A stretch of DNA of 64,000 nucleotides. It comes from Clostridia bacterium. GTDB lineage: Bacteria > Bacillota > Clostridia > Oscillospirales > Acutalibacteraceae. Numbering within the stretch: the first letter of the stretch is position 1; every line of letters begins with the position of its first letter. The notes beneath the pieces are model-generated. The model was not told the origin of the DNA, did no database searches, and saw only the letters and a program-made list of their open reading frames with translations. Both the position numbers and the translations under genes were made by a program. Location: positions 29,160 to 93,159 of the forward strand of contig JAFRRP010000023.1 in assembly GCA_017428085.1 (NCBI GenBank). The letters are read 5' to 3'. Of the stretch, positions 41,763 through 51,068 are shown piece after piece.

Positions 41763-41838
41763 TTATCGGGAAACGCTTCCGGCGATCCGGAACGCGCTGT
41801 ACGGAAACGTCTCGTTTTTATCTGCGCGGCATACCGTT

Positions 41839-44721
41839 TTATGCGTCTGTGGGCGAGGCTGTCGCGTCCGTCGGCGTAGCGGGCTGCGGTTCCTCCGGGA
41901 CGGGGGCTTCCTGCCCCTTCAGCGTCTCCAATCCCACGGCGGCGCGCAGGATCAGCCGCGCGTCCTCCGGCGTAACGGCGCCGTCCCGGTTGGCGTCTGC
42001 GGCAATAAACGCCGCGGTGCCCTCCTCGCAGGGGTCCAGCTTGACGGACATCCGCAGCGCCAGACGGGCATCCTCGGGGCGCACCGCCCCGTCGCCGTCC
42101 ACGTCGCCGGGCAGCACGTCCGGCCGGGCAAGCGCGACGGTCACCGTTGTGACAGCGGTCAGTTCCGTTCCGTCCAGCGAAAACGCGATCTGCACGTCGC
42201 CGGCCATCAGGCCCGTCACGGTCAGCGTGGCGGCGCCGTTTTCATCCAGCGTCAGCACGTCGTCGGACAGGGTCACGATGCCGCTGTCCGCTTTCACGGA
42301 AACGGTTCTGCCTGCGGCGTTTTCCGCCCGCACCGTGATCTCGGCGGTATCGTTGCATACAACCGCGACGGCGTCGGTGGCGGTAAAACGCTCCGGACGG
42401 TCGGTAACGGCAAATTCGGCGGTATACTCCTCCATGCCGATGCCCGCGTAATTCCTTACGCCTGCAAAGGTGATGCGGACGCTGCCGATCATGGACGCGG
42501 CAGGCGTAAAGCGGAAGGTCCTGGCGTAGAACACGCCGCTGTCCTCCTCCGTCTCCTCGGCGTCAAGGGGAACGATCTCCCCCACGTAACCGTTGAACAG
42601 CACCGTCTCCTCGTTGACGGACTCGATATCCATGTATTGGCTGAAGGTGATCTCCGCGCCGTCGGCACAGACCTCGCAGACGCTCACCTCCGGCGCTTTT
42701 GTCGTCACCATGGCCAGGAACAGCTGATCGGGAGCGGGAGGAACGGTCATCCAGTCGCTGGCGGCGGGCAGATAGCCGTCCTTCTCCATCCGGATCTGCC
42801 AGGTGCCCTTGGTCACCGCCCAGGAGTAGGAACCGTCCGGCGGCGTCAGCAGGGGGTTGAGCTGTTCCGCGCCCTCCGCGTTCCACAGCGTTTCGTTGCC
42901 GAAGGCGTCCCTGCTGTATACGGAAGCGGTAACGCCCTCCAGCTTGTTGGAGCGCACCGCCTCGTAGACGTAACCGGCAGGGGTCAGCAGGAAGTTCATT
43001 TTGATCGTAACGCCCGCGTTGATCGCGTTGCCCTCGTTATCCACGCCTTCCACGGTCAGCGCGCCGGGCACGTAGGAGGGATCCTCCTTGTCAAACAGAC
43101 CGTCGGCGAACCAGCAGTCGTAAACCTCATCATAGCGCAGCGGCAGCGTTTTGACGTCGCCGCTTTTCGTACTGCAGACAAAAAGCGTACGGACGCTTTC
43201 GCTGTTGGCAAGGAACACCTTGAAATGGAAGGGCTTTCCGGGCGCCAGCGTGACGTTCGGCTTCGCCGCGTTGAGCTCGTCCTTCGTCAGGGTAAAGGTA
43301 TGGAAATTGTGTTCCAGCGTCAGCGCCTCAAAGGAGGCGGCGCCGGGTTTGTACACAACTTTCGCGGTACGGGTGATGACCTTCTCTTTCGTCGTGACAG
43401 ACGCCTTCACCGTAAAGCTGTCGCCGTCGGCGGCGCCGGCAAGCGACAGGGCAAAGCTCCATTTGCCGTTGGCGGCGGCCCTTACGACGGTGACCGTTTC
43501 ATCGTTTTTCTGTACCGTCACGTTCGCGCCGGGATCGGTGACCCCGCACACGTTGACGACGGGTTCGCTGACGACGGTGGGAACGGTCATGGTAAGCTTC
43601 GTGCTCGTTAACACGACAAAGGCGCAGCCGTTTTCCTTCGCCCAATGCTGCGCGTAGGAATCCTCCGCGCCGTATACGGCGGCCTGAGATGGGATCGCGT
43701 CCGTCCCGATCTCCGCGGTGGCGGCGGGCACGATGACGCCCGTCAGCGCAGCGCAGCCGTCAAACGCCTCGTCGCCGAGCGAGGCAAAGCCCTCCGGCAG
43801 CGTGATGTGCGTCAGGCCTTCACAGCCTTTAAAAGCGTCGGCGCCGATCACGGTAAGGGAAGCCGGGAAATCGATCTCCTTCAGCTCTTTGCAGCCTTCA
43901 AACGCGGAAGCACCGATCAAAGCAAGATCCTCCGGCAGCGTCACTTCGGCAAGCGCCGCGCAGCCGGTAAACATCTCGTCGCCGACCACGGAAAGCCCCT
44001 TGCCGAAAGAGGCGCGGCACAGACCGGTACAGCCGGCAAACGCGTGACGGCCGACAGACTGAACGCTGTCCGGGATCACGATCTCCTTCAGTCCCGTACA
44101 ATCGGAAAACGCAGCGTTGCCAACGGTGGTAACGCCCCTCGGGATCACGATCTCCGTCAGACTGACGCAGCCCTCAAACGCGGAACCGCCCACGGTTTTG
44201 AGATCTTCGGGAAGCTCGATCGCTTCCAGCGACGCGCAGCCGTAAAAGGTATAACTGCCGATCACCGTAACGTCTGCGGGAATATTGACCTTCGCCAGCG
44301 ACCCGCAATCGTAAAACGCGCCGGCACCGATGGTGACGACGCTATCGGGCACCGACAGCTCCGTCAGACCGGTACAGCCGTAAAACGTGTACTTGCCGAT
44401 GGCGGTCACCTCCGGCAGGATCACCTGCGTAAGAGCCGTACAACCGTTAAAGGCGTAATCCCCCAACGACTTGACGCCGCTTTTGACTTCCACGATCCTG
44501 ACGGCTCCATTTGAGAACCACGGAGAACCGTTCCACAGATAATTCGCCATTTTCCCGGTTCCGCTGATCACAAGAAGTCCCTCGTCGTTCAGCGTCCAGG
44601 AAACGTTTTCCCCGTCCGCACCGCAGAAACCGGAGGCAACCGTCTCCGCCGCGCCCGCCGCAAAGGGCAGCGCGCCGATCAGCAGAAACACGGACAACAA
44701 CACAGCTAATATTTTTTTCAT
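41839..44721 (-). CDS. Secreted BspA-type LRR protein with Ig-like regions and C-terminal dockerin
   Basis: 960 residues. Signal peptide (1-~25, ending AGAAE). Residues ~80-345 contain about a dozen 23-residue LRR_5 (BspA) repeats with the pattern IGxxAFxGCxxLxxIxLPxxVxx. Then beta-rich, Ig-like or carbohydrate-binding-like segments (~375-830). Near the C-terminus are two EF-hand-like dockerin repeats (GDVDGDGAVRPEDARLAL and DANRDGAVTPEDARLIL), followed by a Pro/Thr tail. Dockerins bind cohesins on a scaffoldin or cell-surface protein; no cohesin is in this window. LRR_5 proteins often mediate adhesion. AAAGGA ribosome site; 39 bp after the four-helix membrane protein gene. Confidence 0.88.
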   Translation of the reverse strand: MKKILAVLLSVFLLIGALPFAAGAAETVASGFCGADGENVSWTLNDEGLLVISGTGKMANYLWNGSPWFSNGAVRIVEVKSGVKSLGDYAFNGCTALTQVILPEVTAIGKYTFYGCTGLTELSVPDSVVTIGAGAFYDCGSLAKVNIPADVTVIGSYTFYGCASLEAIELPEDLKTVGGSAFEGCVSLTEIVIPRGVTTVGNAAFSDCTGLKEIVIPDSVQSVGRHAFAGCTGLCRASFGKGLSVVGDEMFTGCAALAEVTLPEDLALIGASAFEGCKELKEIDFPASLTVIGADAFKGCEGLTHITLPEGFASLGDEAFDGCAALTGVIVPAATAEIGTDAIPSQAAVYGAEDSYAQHWAKENGCAFVVLTSTKLTMTVPTVVSEPVVNVCGVTDPGANVTVQKNDETVTVVRAAANGKWSFALSLAGAADGDSFTVKASVTTKEKVITRTAKVVYKPGAASFEALTLEHNFHTFTLTKDELNAAKPNVTLAPGKPFHFKVFLANSESVRTLFVCSTKSGDVKTLPLRYDEVYDCWFADGLFDKEDPSYVPGALTVEGVDNEGNAINAGVTIKMNFLLTPAGYVYEAVRSNKLEGVTASVYSRDAFGNETLWNAEGAEQLNPLLTPPDGSYSWAVTKGTWQIRMEKDGYLPAASDWMTVPPAPDQLFLAMVTTKAPEVSVCEVCADGAEITFSQYMDIESVNEETVLFNGYVGEIVPLDAEETEEDSGVFYARTFRFTPAASMIGSVRITFAGVRNYAGIGMEEYTAEFAVTDRPERFTATDAVAVVCNDTAEITVRAENAAGRTVSVKADSGIVTLSDDVLTLDENGAATLTVTGLMAGDVQIAFSLDGTELTAVTTVTVALARPDVLPGDVDGDGAVRPEDARLALRMSVKLDPCEEGTAAFIAADANRDGAVTPEDARLILRAAVGLETLKGQEAPVPEEPQPATPTDATASPTDA

Positions 44722-44760
44722 AATCCGATCCTTTCGGTTTTTCTCTATTTTGTTCCCCGA

Positions 44761-45441
44761 TCAATCCTTGGAGAATTTCTCCTCCACCAACGCGCACAGC
44801 GTAAGGACCATGATGACCACGAGGATAAACAGCGTAACGGTGTAGGCCACGCTCAATTGAAGGTAATCCACCGTGACGGCGTTGCCAAGCAGCGCGCCCA
44901 ATATGGCCGAGTTCTCGCCGCCATTGTTCCCTAAGATGGAGGACAGGTTGATCGCGCCGGTGACAAAGGGCTTGGCAAAATTGTTGAAGCAGACGTTCAT
45001 GAGGAGAGCCGAAACGAAAGCGCCGCCCGCCAGACACAGCGGCACAACGTGCTTGCTCATCACGGCGCTGAGCACCGTGAACACCAGCGTCAGCAGCACC
45101 AGCAGCGCAAAGAACACCAGCGCGGCGATCAGCCATCTGCCGCAGGCGAATTCCTTGGTGATGCGGTCCTTGAAATCGTCGCCGAGATTGTCAAATACGC
45201 TTTTCCAAGCCTGCAGGGTCGTCGTGTCGCCCTGCGACAGCTTGACGATATCCTTGATGCTGGTATATTCGCCAAGCCCCAGCGTGCTGGTCAGAAGATT
45301 GGTTTTCGTGCCGCCGGTGTTTCCGGTCAAAGCGCCCAGCAAACCGCTGGATACCATTGCCCGGATCAGCGGCAGGAAATACAGCACCGGAAAAACAGCG
45401 AGGGACATGATGGGGGCAAGGATGCGATAGATCGTTTTCAT
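44761..45441 (-). CDS. Membrane protein with four to five helices, unknown family
   Basis: 226 residues. Hydrophobic segments at ~8-30, ~102-128, ~132-155 and ~195-220, with a polar extracytoplasmic loop (~35-98) rich in Gly/Thr/Asp. No motif recognised. It precedes the LRR-dockerin gene on the same strand by 39 bp and may be co-transcribed; a role in its export or display is speculation. ATG at 45441, 8 nt after AAAGGA. Confidence 0.7.
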   Translation of the reverse strand: MKTIYRILAPIMSLAVFPVLYFLPLIRAMVSSGLLGALTGNTGGTKTNLLTSTLGLGEYTSIKDIVKLSQGDTTTLQAWKSVFDNLGDDFKDRITKEFACGRWLIAALVFFALLVLLTLVFTVLSAVMSKHVVPLCLAGGAFVSALLMNVCFNNFAKPFVTGAINLSSILGNNGGENSAILGALLGNAVTVDYLQLSVAYTVTLFILVVIMVLTLCALVEEKFSKD

Positions 45442-45473
45442 AAAAAGGGTCCTTTCGGGGGAGGATAGATCTC

Positions 45474-45494
45474 AGTTCTTAGTTCTTAGTTCTT
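45474..45494. repeat. Heptamer array locus H5 (three AGTTCTT units)
   Basis: Three perfect 7-bp units AGTTCTT in tandem, 20 bp downstream of the glnS stop. No inverse arm seen, so a single-arm member. Confidence 0.6.
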
Positions 45495-45514
45495 TGGTTA
45501 TTAGCTTTTTATTT

Positions 45515-47170
45515 TTATTTCCAGGAAGAATTGAGGGCGACGGTACGGTTGAACACCGGCGCGCCGGGCTTGGAATCGGGGTCGACGCAGAAGTAGCCGG
45601 TACGCATGAACTGGAAGGCGCTGCCGGGTCCCGCGTTCGCGGCGTCCGGCTCCACCAGACAATCCTTCACTACGACCAGCGAATCGGGGTTGACCGCGTT
45701 CTCAAATTCCTCGTCGGAAAGGGAGGCGGGGTCTTCCGCGTTGAACAGGCGGTCGTAGAGGCGCACCTCCGATTTCACGAAGTCCGGGCCCGCCCAGTGG
45801 ATGGTACCTTTAACCTTGCGGCCGTCCGGGGAATCGCCGCCCTTCGTGGCCGGGTCGTAGGTACAGTGCAGGCAGGTGACCTCGCCGTTTTCGTCCGTCT
45901 CATACGACGTGCAGGTGAGGAAATACGCGCCCTTGAGCCGTACCTCGTTGCCGGGGTACATGCGGAAATACTTTTTCGGCGGGTCGATCATAAAGTCGCT
46001 CTTTTCGATCCAGATCTCTCTGGCGAAGGTCACGTGAGATTGGCCGAACTCCGGATGGTCCGGGTGGCGGTCCAGCGCCAACACTTCGGTCTGCCCCTCC
46101 GGGTAGTTGTCGATGACGACCTTCAGCGGGTCCAGCACCGCCATGGCGCGGGGGGCGTTGGCGTTGAGCTCGTCCCGCACGCAGGATTCCAGCAGGCCGT
46201 AATCCACCACGGAGAACGCCTTGGACACGCCCACCTTTTCGATGAACGCCCGCAGCGCCTTGGCGGGATAGCCGCGCCTTCTCATGCCGCAGATGGTGGC
46301 CATGCGGGGGTCGTCCCAGCCGGAGACCATGCCGTCCTTGACAAGCCGGATGTTCTTGCGCTTGCTGGTGATGCAGTAGTTGATGTTCAGCCGCGCGAAC
46401 TCGATCTGGCGGGGCGGCTCTTCAAAACCGATCTGCTGGATGAACCAGTCGTACAGCGGCCGGTGGTTTTCAAATTCCAGCGAGCAAAGCGAATAGGTCA
46501 CGCCCTCCTTGGCGTCGGAAAGCGGGTGGGCGAAATCGTACATGGGGTAGACGCACCACTTGTCGCCGGTGTGGTGATGGCGGACATGCATGATGCGGTA
46601 GATGGCCGGGTCGCGCATGTTCATGTTGGGGCTGGCCATATCGATCTTGGCGCGCAGCACCTTTTCTCCGTCGGCGAACTCGCCCGCGGTCATCCGGGCG
46701 AACAGGTCGAGGTTTTCCTCCACGCTGCGGTCGCGGTAGGGGCTGTTTTTGCCCGGCTCCGTCAGCGTGCCACGGTATTCGCGCATCTGCTCCGGCGTCA
46801 GGTCGTCCACGTAGGCCTTGCCCTCCTTGATGAGCTTGATCGCGCACTCGTAGATAAAATCGAAGTATTCCGAGGCATAGTACACGTGAGCCCAGTGGAA
46901 GCCGAGCCACGCGATATCCTCCTGGATGGATTCCACGTACTCCACGTCCTCCTTGGAGGGGTTGGTGTCGTCCAGCCGCAGGTTGCAGACGCCGCCGTAC
47001 TTTTCCGCGGTGGAAAAGTCGATGCAGATAGCCTTGGCGTGGCCGATGTGGAGGTAGCCGTTGGGCTCCGGCGGGAACCGGGTCTGCACGCGGGTATTCA
47101 CCCTCGCCGCCAGGTCCTCGTCGATGAAATCGTGGATAAAATTGGATGTTAATGCGTTGGTGTCGTCCAT
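45515..47170 (-). CDS. glnS: Glutaminyl-tRNA synthetase
   Basis: 551 residues, class I aminoacyl-tRNA synthetase. The HIGH-type motif is in PNGYLHIGHAKA (~36-47); the KMSKS-type loop reads ITSKRKN (~255). Blocks LRLDDTNPSKED and GWDDPRMAT(I) are diagnostic of GlnRS over GluRS. The C-terminal half is the two-beta-barrel anticodon-binding region. It charges tRNA-Gln directly; many Firmicutes instead use GatCAB transamidation, so GlnRS here suggests ancient transfer. ATG at 47170 after GGGAG. Element R3 lies 47 bp upstream in the leader. Confidence 0.95.
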   Translation of the reverse strand: MDDTNALTSNFIHDFIDEDLAARVNTRVQTRFPPEPNGYLHIGHAKAICIDFSTAEKYGGVCNLRLDDTNPSKEDVEYVESIQEDIAWLGFHWAHVYYASEYFDFIYECAIKLIKEGKAYVDDLTPEQMREYRGTLTEPGKNSPYRDRSVEENLDLFARMTAGEFADGEKVLRAKIDMASPNMNMRDPAIYRIMHVRHHHTGDKWCVYPMYDFAHPLSDAKEGVTYSLCSLEFENHRPLYDWFIQQIGFEEPPRQIEFARLNINYCITSKRKNIRLVKDGMVSGWDDPRMATICGMRRRGYPAKALRAFIEKVGVSKAFSVVDYGLLESCVRDELNANAPRAMAVLDPLKVVIDNYPEGQTEVLALDRHPDHPEFGQSHVTFAREIWIEKSDFMIDPPKKYFRMYPGNEVRLKGAYFLTCTSYETDENGEVTCLHCTYDPATKGGDSPDGRKVKGTIHWAGPDFVKSEVRLYDRLFNAEDPASLSDEEFENAVNPDSLVVVKDCLVEPDAANAGPGSAFQFMRTGYFCVDPDSKPGAPVFNRTVALNSSWK

Positions 47171-47217
47171 GTGATGTCTCCCATGTTTGTCGGGCGCGTC
47201 GGCGCAGCCGTAAAACT

Positions 47218-47301
47218 GTAGCACGCTGCCTCAGCAGCGTTCGCAACGCGATTCCGATGATTACTTTTACCCGAATGAACGGAGCTGAGGCTCCGTGCTA
47301 C
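47218..47301. repeat. REP-doublet element R3
   Basis: Left GTAGC then stem ACGCTGC / GCAGCGT, loop CTCA; right end stem ACGGAGC / GCTCCGT, loop TGAG, then GCTAC. The two stems differ from each other yet each pairs perfectly, the clearest covariation in the family. Interior only ~36 bp. Confidence 0.82.
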
Positions 47302-47304
47302 AAG

Positions 47305-47391
47305 TTAACTTAATTTCTCTATCGCCGCTTTTACTCTTGCGATCGTTTTGTCTTTGCCGAGGATCACGGCGAGGTCGGTGCCGCCGCCGGG
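47305..47391 (-). pseudogene. Remnant of a second gltX: last 28 codons only
   Basis: Encodes PGGGTDLAVILGK-DKTIARV-KAAIEKLS and stop, 24 of 28 residues identical to the C-terminus of the intact gltX ending at 47527, with many synonymous differences, so it is a diverged paralogue, not a fresh duplication. Upstream, similarity stops abruptly at 47391; 47392-47526 is GC-rich sequence with no recognisable content. It lies between R3 and gltX. Confidence 0.8.
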
Positions 47392-47526
47392 GCAAAATCG
47401 CCGATGCGCCGCCGGTGGCGGATGAAGCGAGGCGGTTTTGGTGAGCAAATACAGAGCGATGCAAGCGCCCCAAGCGCAGCAGCGCGACAATATTTGCGAG
47501 GGGAAGCGGTCAATTGAGCGGCGGCG

Positions 47527-48978
47527 TCAACTTAACTTCTCAATCGCCGCACGTACTCGTTCCAGTGTTTTTTCTTTGCCCAATATGACCGCAAGGTCCG
47601 TGCCGCCGCCGGGAGTACTTCTCGTCCCTGCCAGCGCGATGCCCAGAGGGTACAGCAGCTTGCCGTTCTTCACTTCCAGCGCCGCGGCCTTTTCGGCGCA
47701 GGCGGCGAAGATGGCGTCCGGCGTCCAGTCGGTCACGTTCTCCAGCACCGGCAGCAGGGTTTGCAGCGCCTCCAGCGCGGTGGCGGGGTCGGTCTTCATT
47801 TTCTTGTTGCAGTACAGTTCATTGTCGTAGTCCGGCACGGCTTGGATAAAGCCGATCTGCTCCGGGATCTCCCCCAGCACCTCCGTGCGGGGCTGCAGGT
47901 TTTTGCACAGCAGCGGCAGGTCTTTGATCTCCGCCAGCAGCTCGTCGCCGATGACGGGCTTGGCCAGCTCCATGAACTTCTCCGGAGCCAACGCTTTGAT
48001 GTACTCAAAGTTGATGTGGCGCAGCTTCAGCGGGTCAAAGATGGCCGGGGATTTGCTGATCCGTGCCGGGTCCCAATCCTCGATCATCTCGGGCAGAGAG
48101 AAGATCTCCTTCTCCCCTTCCGGGCTCCAGCCCAGCAGCAGCAGGTAGTTGAGCACCGCCTCGCTGAGGTAGCCCTTGGCGACAAGGTCCTGATAGCTGG
48201 CGTCGCCGTTGCGTTTGGACAGCTTCTGGTGCGCGTCCTTCATCACGGGCGGGCAGTGGATATAGACCGGCGGCTCCCAGCCGAAGGCCTCGTACAGCAG
48301 GTTGTACTTGGGCGTGCTGGACAGGTACTCGTTGCCGCGCAGCACGTGGGTGATGCCCATCAGGTGGTCGTCGATCACGTTGGCGAAGTTGTAGGTGGGC
48401 ATGCCGTCGGATTTCAGCAGCACCTGATCCTCCAGCTCCTTGTTGTCCACCTCGATATGACCGTAGATCAGATCGTCGAAGGAGGTCTTGCCCTCCAGCG
48501 GCATCTTCTGACGGATCACGTAGGGCACGCCTTTTTTCAGGTTTTCCTCAATTTCTTCTTTGGAAAGGTCCCGGCAATGGCGGTCGTAGCTGCCCACCGC
48601 CTGCCCCGCGGCGACCTGCTCTTCTCTCATTTTTTCCAGACGCTCTTCGGTGCAGAAGCAGTAGTATGCTTTACCCTCGGCCACCAGCTTTTCCGCCCAC
48701 TCCTTGAAGATGCCCATGCGCTCGCTCTGCACGTAGGGGCCCACGTTTCCGGGCTTGTCCGGGCCCTCGTCCCACAAAAGCCCTGTCTCGGTAAGGGTCC
48801 GGTAGATCACGTCCACCGCGCCCTCCACCTTGCGGCCCTGATCGGTATCCTCGATGCGCAGGATGAAGGTGCCGTTATCATGCTTGGCGGTGAGGAAGGT
48901 ATACAGCGCCGTACGCAGATTGCCTACGTGCATGTAGCCCGTGGGGCTGGGGGCAAATCTTGTTCTGACTTTGTCCAT
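47527..48978 (-). CDS. gltX: Glutamyl-tRNA synthetase
   Basis: 483 residues, bacterial class I GluRS. The HIGH-type motif is in APSPTGYMHVGNLRTAL (~8-24); the KMSKS motif reads KLSKRNG (~248); FILRIEDTDQGR is diagnostic. The C-terminal helical anticodon-binding domain is complete. Charges tRNA-Glu for translation. ATG at 48978 after AAAGGAAG; the open frame runs far upstream only because it is antisense to the hydrolase gene at 49144. Strong promoter TTTACT-17-TATAAT upstream. Confidence 0.96.
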   Translation of the reverse strand: MDKVRTRFAPSPTGYMHVGNLRTALYTFLTAKHDNGTFILRIEDTDQGRKVEGAVDVIYRTLTETGLLWDEGPDKPGNVGPYVQSERMGIFKEWAEKLVAEGKAYYCFCTEERLEKMREEQVAAGQAVGSYDRHCRDLSKEEIEENLKKGVPYVIRQKMPLEGKTSFDDLIYGHIEVDNKELEDQVLLKSDGMPTYNFANVIDDHLMGITHVLRGNEYLSSTPKYNLLYEAFGWEPPVYIHCPPVMKDAHQKLSKRNGDASYQDLVAKGYLSEAVLNYLLLLGWSPEGEKEIFSLPEMIEDWDPARISKSPAIFDPLKLRHINFEYIKALAPEKFMELAKPVIGDELLAEIKDLPLLCKNLQPRTEVLGEIPEQIGFIQAVPDYDNELYCNKKMKTDPATALEALQTLLPVLENVTDWTPDAIFAACAEKAAALEVKNGKLLYPLGIALAGTRSTPGGGTDLAVILGKEKTLERVRAAIEKLS

Positions 48979-49029
48979 GATCCGACTTCCTTTCGGAGTA
49001 TAACTCAAGATACTGTGAATTGTCATTTT

Positions 49030-49058
49030 ATTATAATACATATTGTTAGAAAAGTAAA
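49030..49058 (-). promoter_or_regulatory. Promoter of gltX
   Basis: Minus strand TTTACT (49053-49058), 17-bp spacer, perfect TATAAT (49030-49035). Confidence 0.8.
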
Positions 49059-49082
49059 CTGTTTTTTTGGTTCCTTTTTTCC

Positions 49083-49111
49083 TTGCAAAACACCGCAAGT
49101 TGTGATAAGAT
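49083..49111 (+). promoter_or_regulatory. Promoter of the secreted alpha/beta-hydrolase gene
   Basis: TTGCAA (49083-49088), 17-bp spacer, TAAGAT (49106-49111). Confidence 0.7.
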
Positions 49112-49143
49112 GAAAACAGTATCATTTTTCGGAGGGAGAAGAA

Positions 49144-51051
49144 ATGAAAAAGTTTATCGCGTTGCTGCTGTGCGCCGCGCTGCTGGTCCCGTTCGGGGCG
49201 CTTTCCGCTTTGGCGGCGCAGCCCGCCGTCAACCCGGCCTTCGCCGACGGCGAAAACAGCCTGATCGTGTTCGTGACGGGCATCGGGCAGTCCCGGTCGT
49301 ACCTGTTCGACGACAGCTACCTTGCCGAGGACGCCTTTGAAAGCGGCACCCTGCAGGATTACGACAACTACGCGCCGCTGATCGAAGAGGGCAAGTACGC
49401 CGACAGCTGGAACCTGTTCAACGACAACATGGGCGATAATATCAAGGACCCGGAAGCCATCAAGGCCGCGGCAAAGATCATCCTCAACCTGCTGGCCTCC
49501 ATCGTCACCCGCAAAAACACCGTCAAGAAGGCAGACGCGGACGCGCTGGTGCGCCATCTGTTCAAATACAATCTGGTGGATGAAAACGGACAGTGCGACC
49601 CCCACGTGGTCAGCCCCCGCTATACCATCCCGGTCTCCGAATACCCCGGCGTCATCAACGACAAGGGCGAATTTGTAAGCGAGTCCAAGGATCACTTCTA
49701 CCGTTCCATCCCCTGCGAGGACATCTGCCGCAAGGCGCTGGGCGAGGATTTTGAGGATTATCTGTACTGCTTCAACTACAGCGCGTTTTCCTATACCTCC
49801 CAGAACGTGCAGGGCCTTCACGACTTCATCGAGACCATTCTGGCGGACAACAAGGTGGGCGCGGACAAGGTGGTGCTGGTGCCCATGAGCATGGGCGCAT
49901 CGGTCGTCAGCGCGTACCTCTACAAATATCCGGCTCCGGCGGACAACCACGTGCGCCGGGTTGTCAGCATCGTGGGCTGCTGGCAGGGCAGCGACATCAT
50001 CTACGACTTTGTTACCCAGAACTACGTGGAAAACTCCGCCGACCTGTTCTACAACGGTCTGATCGCCGAGCTGGTGGGCGAGCCCTGGGGCTATGTGGTC
50101 AACGGCCTGCTGCGGCTGTTCCCCAAGGCGGGGCTGCGCGGGTTCATCGACATGGCGCTGCAATCCATCTCCGACAACATCATCCTTGCCGCGCCCTCGC
50201 TGGCCGCGCTGGTGCCGCCGGAGACCTACGACGAGGTGCGCCCGCTGATCCCCTCCGACGTCGTCCGGGCGGAAACGGACGCGTACCACGAAGCGCAAAT
50301 GACGCTGCACGACCGCATGGACGCGCTGAAGGCGCAGGGCGTGACGTTGTCGTTCATTTCCGGCTACGGGCTGCCCTACGGCGCCTTCACCCACGATTAC
50401 AGGGCCTTCGGCTTTATGTACCACGCGGACAAGACCAACAGCGACGAGATCATCAATATCGACTCCACCGCCCCTGGCACCGCCTACGTCGCCTACGACA
50501 AGCAGTTTGAGGACGAGGCGGGCCGCGAGCTCTCCCCGGACAGATCCATTGATATCGCCGGTACGTGGTGCAAGGATTCGTCCTGGTTCTTCTATCGGCA
50601 GAAGCATGAGCTGGAACGGAACAACACCGCCATCCGGCTGGCCATCGACCTGGCGCTGGGCAACGTGAAGACCGTGGCCGACTGCGCGGACCCGGACGGC
50701 GCGTACTACTTCCCGCAGTTCAACGGCGCGCGCAATATCAGCCGGCTGGAGGAGAACTGTCTCCCCGCACTGGAAAAGTATCTGGCGGCGGGCGGCACGC
50801 TGACGGCGGAGCAGCAGGCGCTGTATGACGAGACGCTGGCCATGATGGACAGCAACGTCAACGACTTTGAGGCCGACAACGCCCTGATCGAGCGGTTCTA
50901 CGATATGCTGGTGGAGCTGGGCGTTTATGAAAAGAAAGAAGAAAAAGCAAACCGCTTTGAAGACTTTTTCACCCGCACGATGAAAAAGACCAACGACGTG
51001 ACCTACGGCATCTTCGGGGCGAAGGGATATCTGGACTGCGCCGTCAGTTGA
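49144..51051 (+). CDS. Secreted alpha/beta-hydrolase-like protein
   Basis: 635 residues. Signal peptide (1-~25, ending LAAQ). An early strand-turn IVFVTGIGQS could be the oxyanion loop. The nucleophile elbow appears as VPMSMGASVVSAYL (~258), Ser flanked as in lecithin:cholesterol acyltransferase-like hydrolases, but with Pro at the first Gly position. A likely Asp region (SGYGLPYGAF) and His further on cannot be fixed by eye. A C-terminal helical extension (~540-635) is rich in Glu and Lys. Lipase, esterase or acyltransferase activity is possible. CGGAGGGAG ribosome site; monocistronic, followed by heptamer locus H4. Confidence 0.65.
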   Translation: MKKFIALLLCAALLVPFGALSALAAQPAVNPAFADGENSLIVFVTGIGQSRSYLFDDSYLAEDAFESGTLQDYDNYAPLIEEGKYADSWNLFNDNMGDNIKDPEAIKAAAKIILNLLASIVTRKNTVKKADADALVRHLFKYNLVDENGQCDPHVVSPRYTIPVSEYPGVINDKGEFVSESKDHFYRSIPCEDICRKALGEDFEDYLYCFNYSAFSYTSQNVQGLHDFIETILADNKVGADKVVLVPMSMGASVVSAYLYKYPAPADNHVRRVVSIVGCWQGSDIIYDFVTQNYVENSADLFYNGLIAELVGEPWGYVVNGLLRLFPKAGLRGFIDMALQSISDNIILAAPSLAALVPPETYDEVRPLIPSDVVRAETDAYHEAQMTLHDRMDALKAQGVTLSFISGYGLPYGAFTHDYRAFGFMYHADKTNSDEIINIDSTAPGTAYVAYDKQFEDEAGRELSPDRSIDIAGTWCKDSSWFFYRQKHELERNNTAIRLAIDLALGNVKTVADCADPDGAYYFPQFNGARNISRLEENCLPALEKYLAAGGTLTAEQQALYDETLAMMDSNVNDFEADNALIERFYDMLVELGVYEKKEEKANRFEDFFTRTMKKTNDVTYGIFGAKGYLDCAVS

Positions 51052-51068
51052 CGGCGCAGCCGGTCGAA

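Noticed and set aside
41849..42451. Ser/Thr/Pro-rich plus-strand frames over the LRR gene as a secreted mucin-like protein
   Set aside because: They are shadows of the coding strand, with no ribosome site or promoter; the minus-strand protein has a full domain order.
48979..50607. Upstream extension of the gltX frame to about 1026 residues
   Set aside because: It is antisense to the secreted hydrolase gene, which has a signal peptide, promoter and ribosome site. GluRS starts normally at 48978 after AAAGGAAG with its own promoter.
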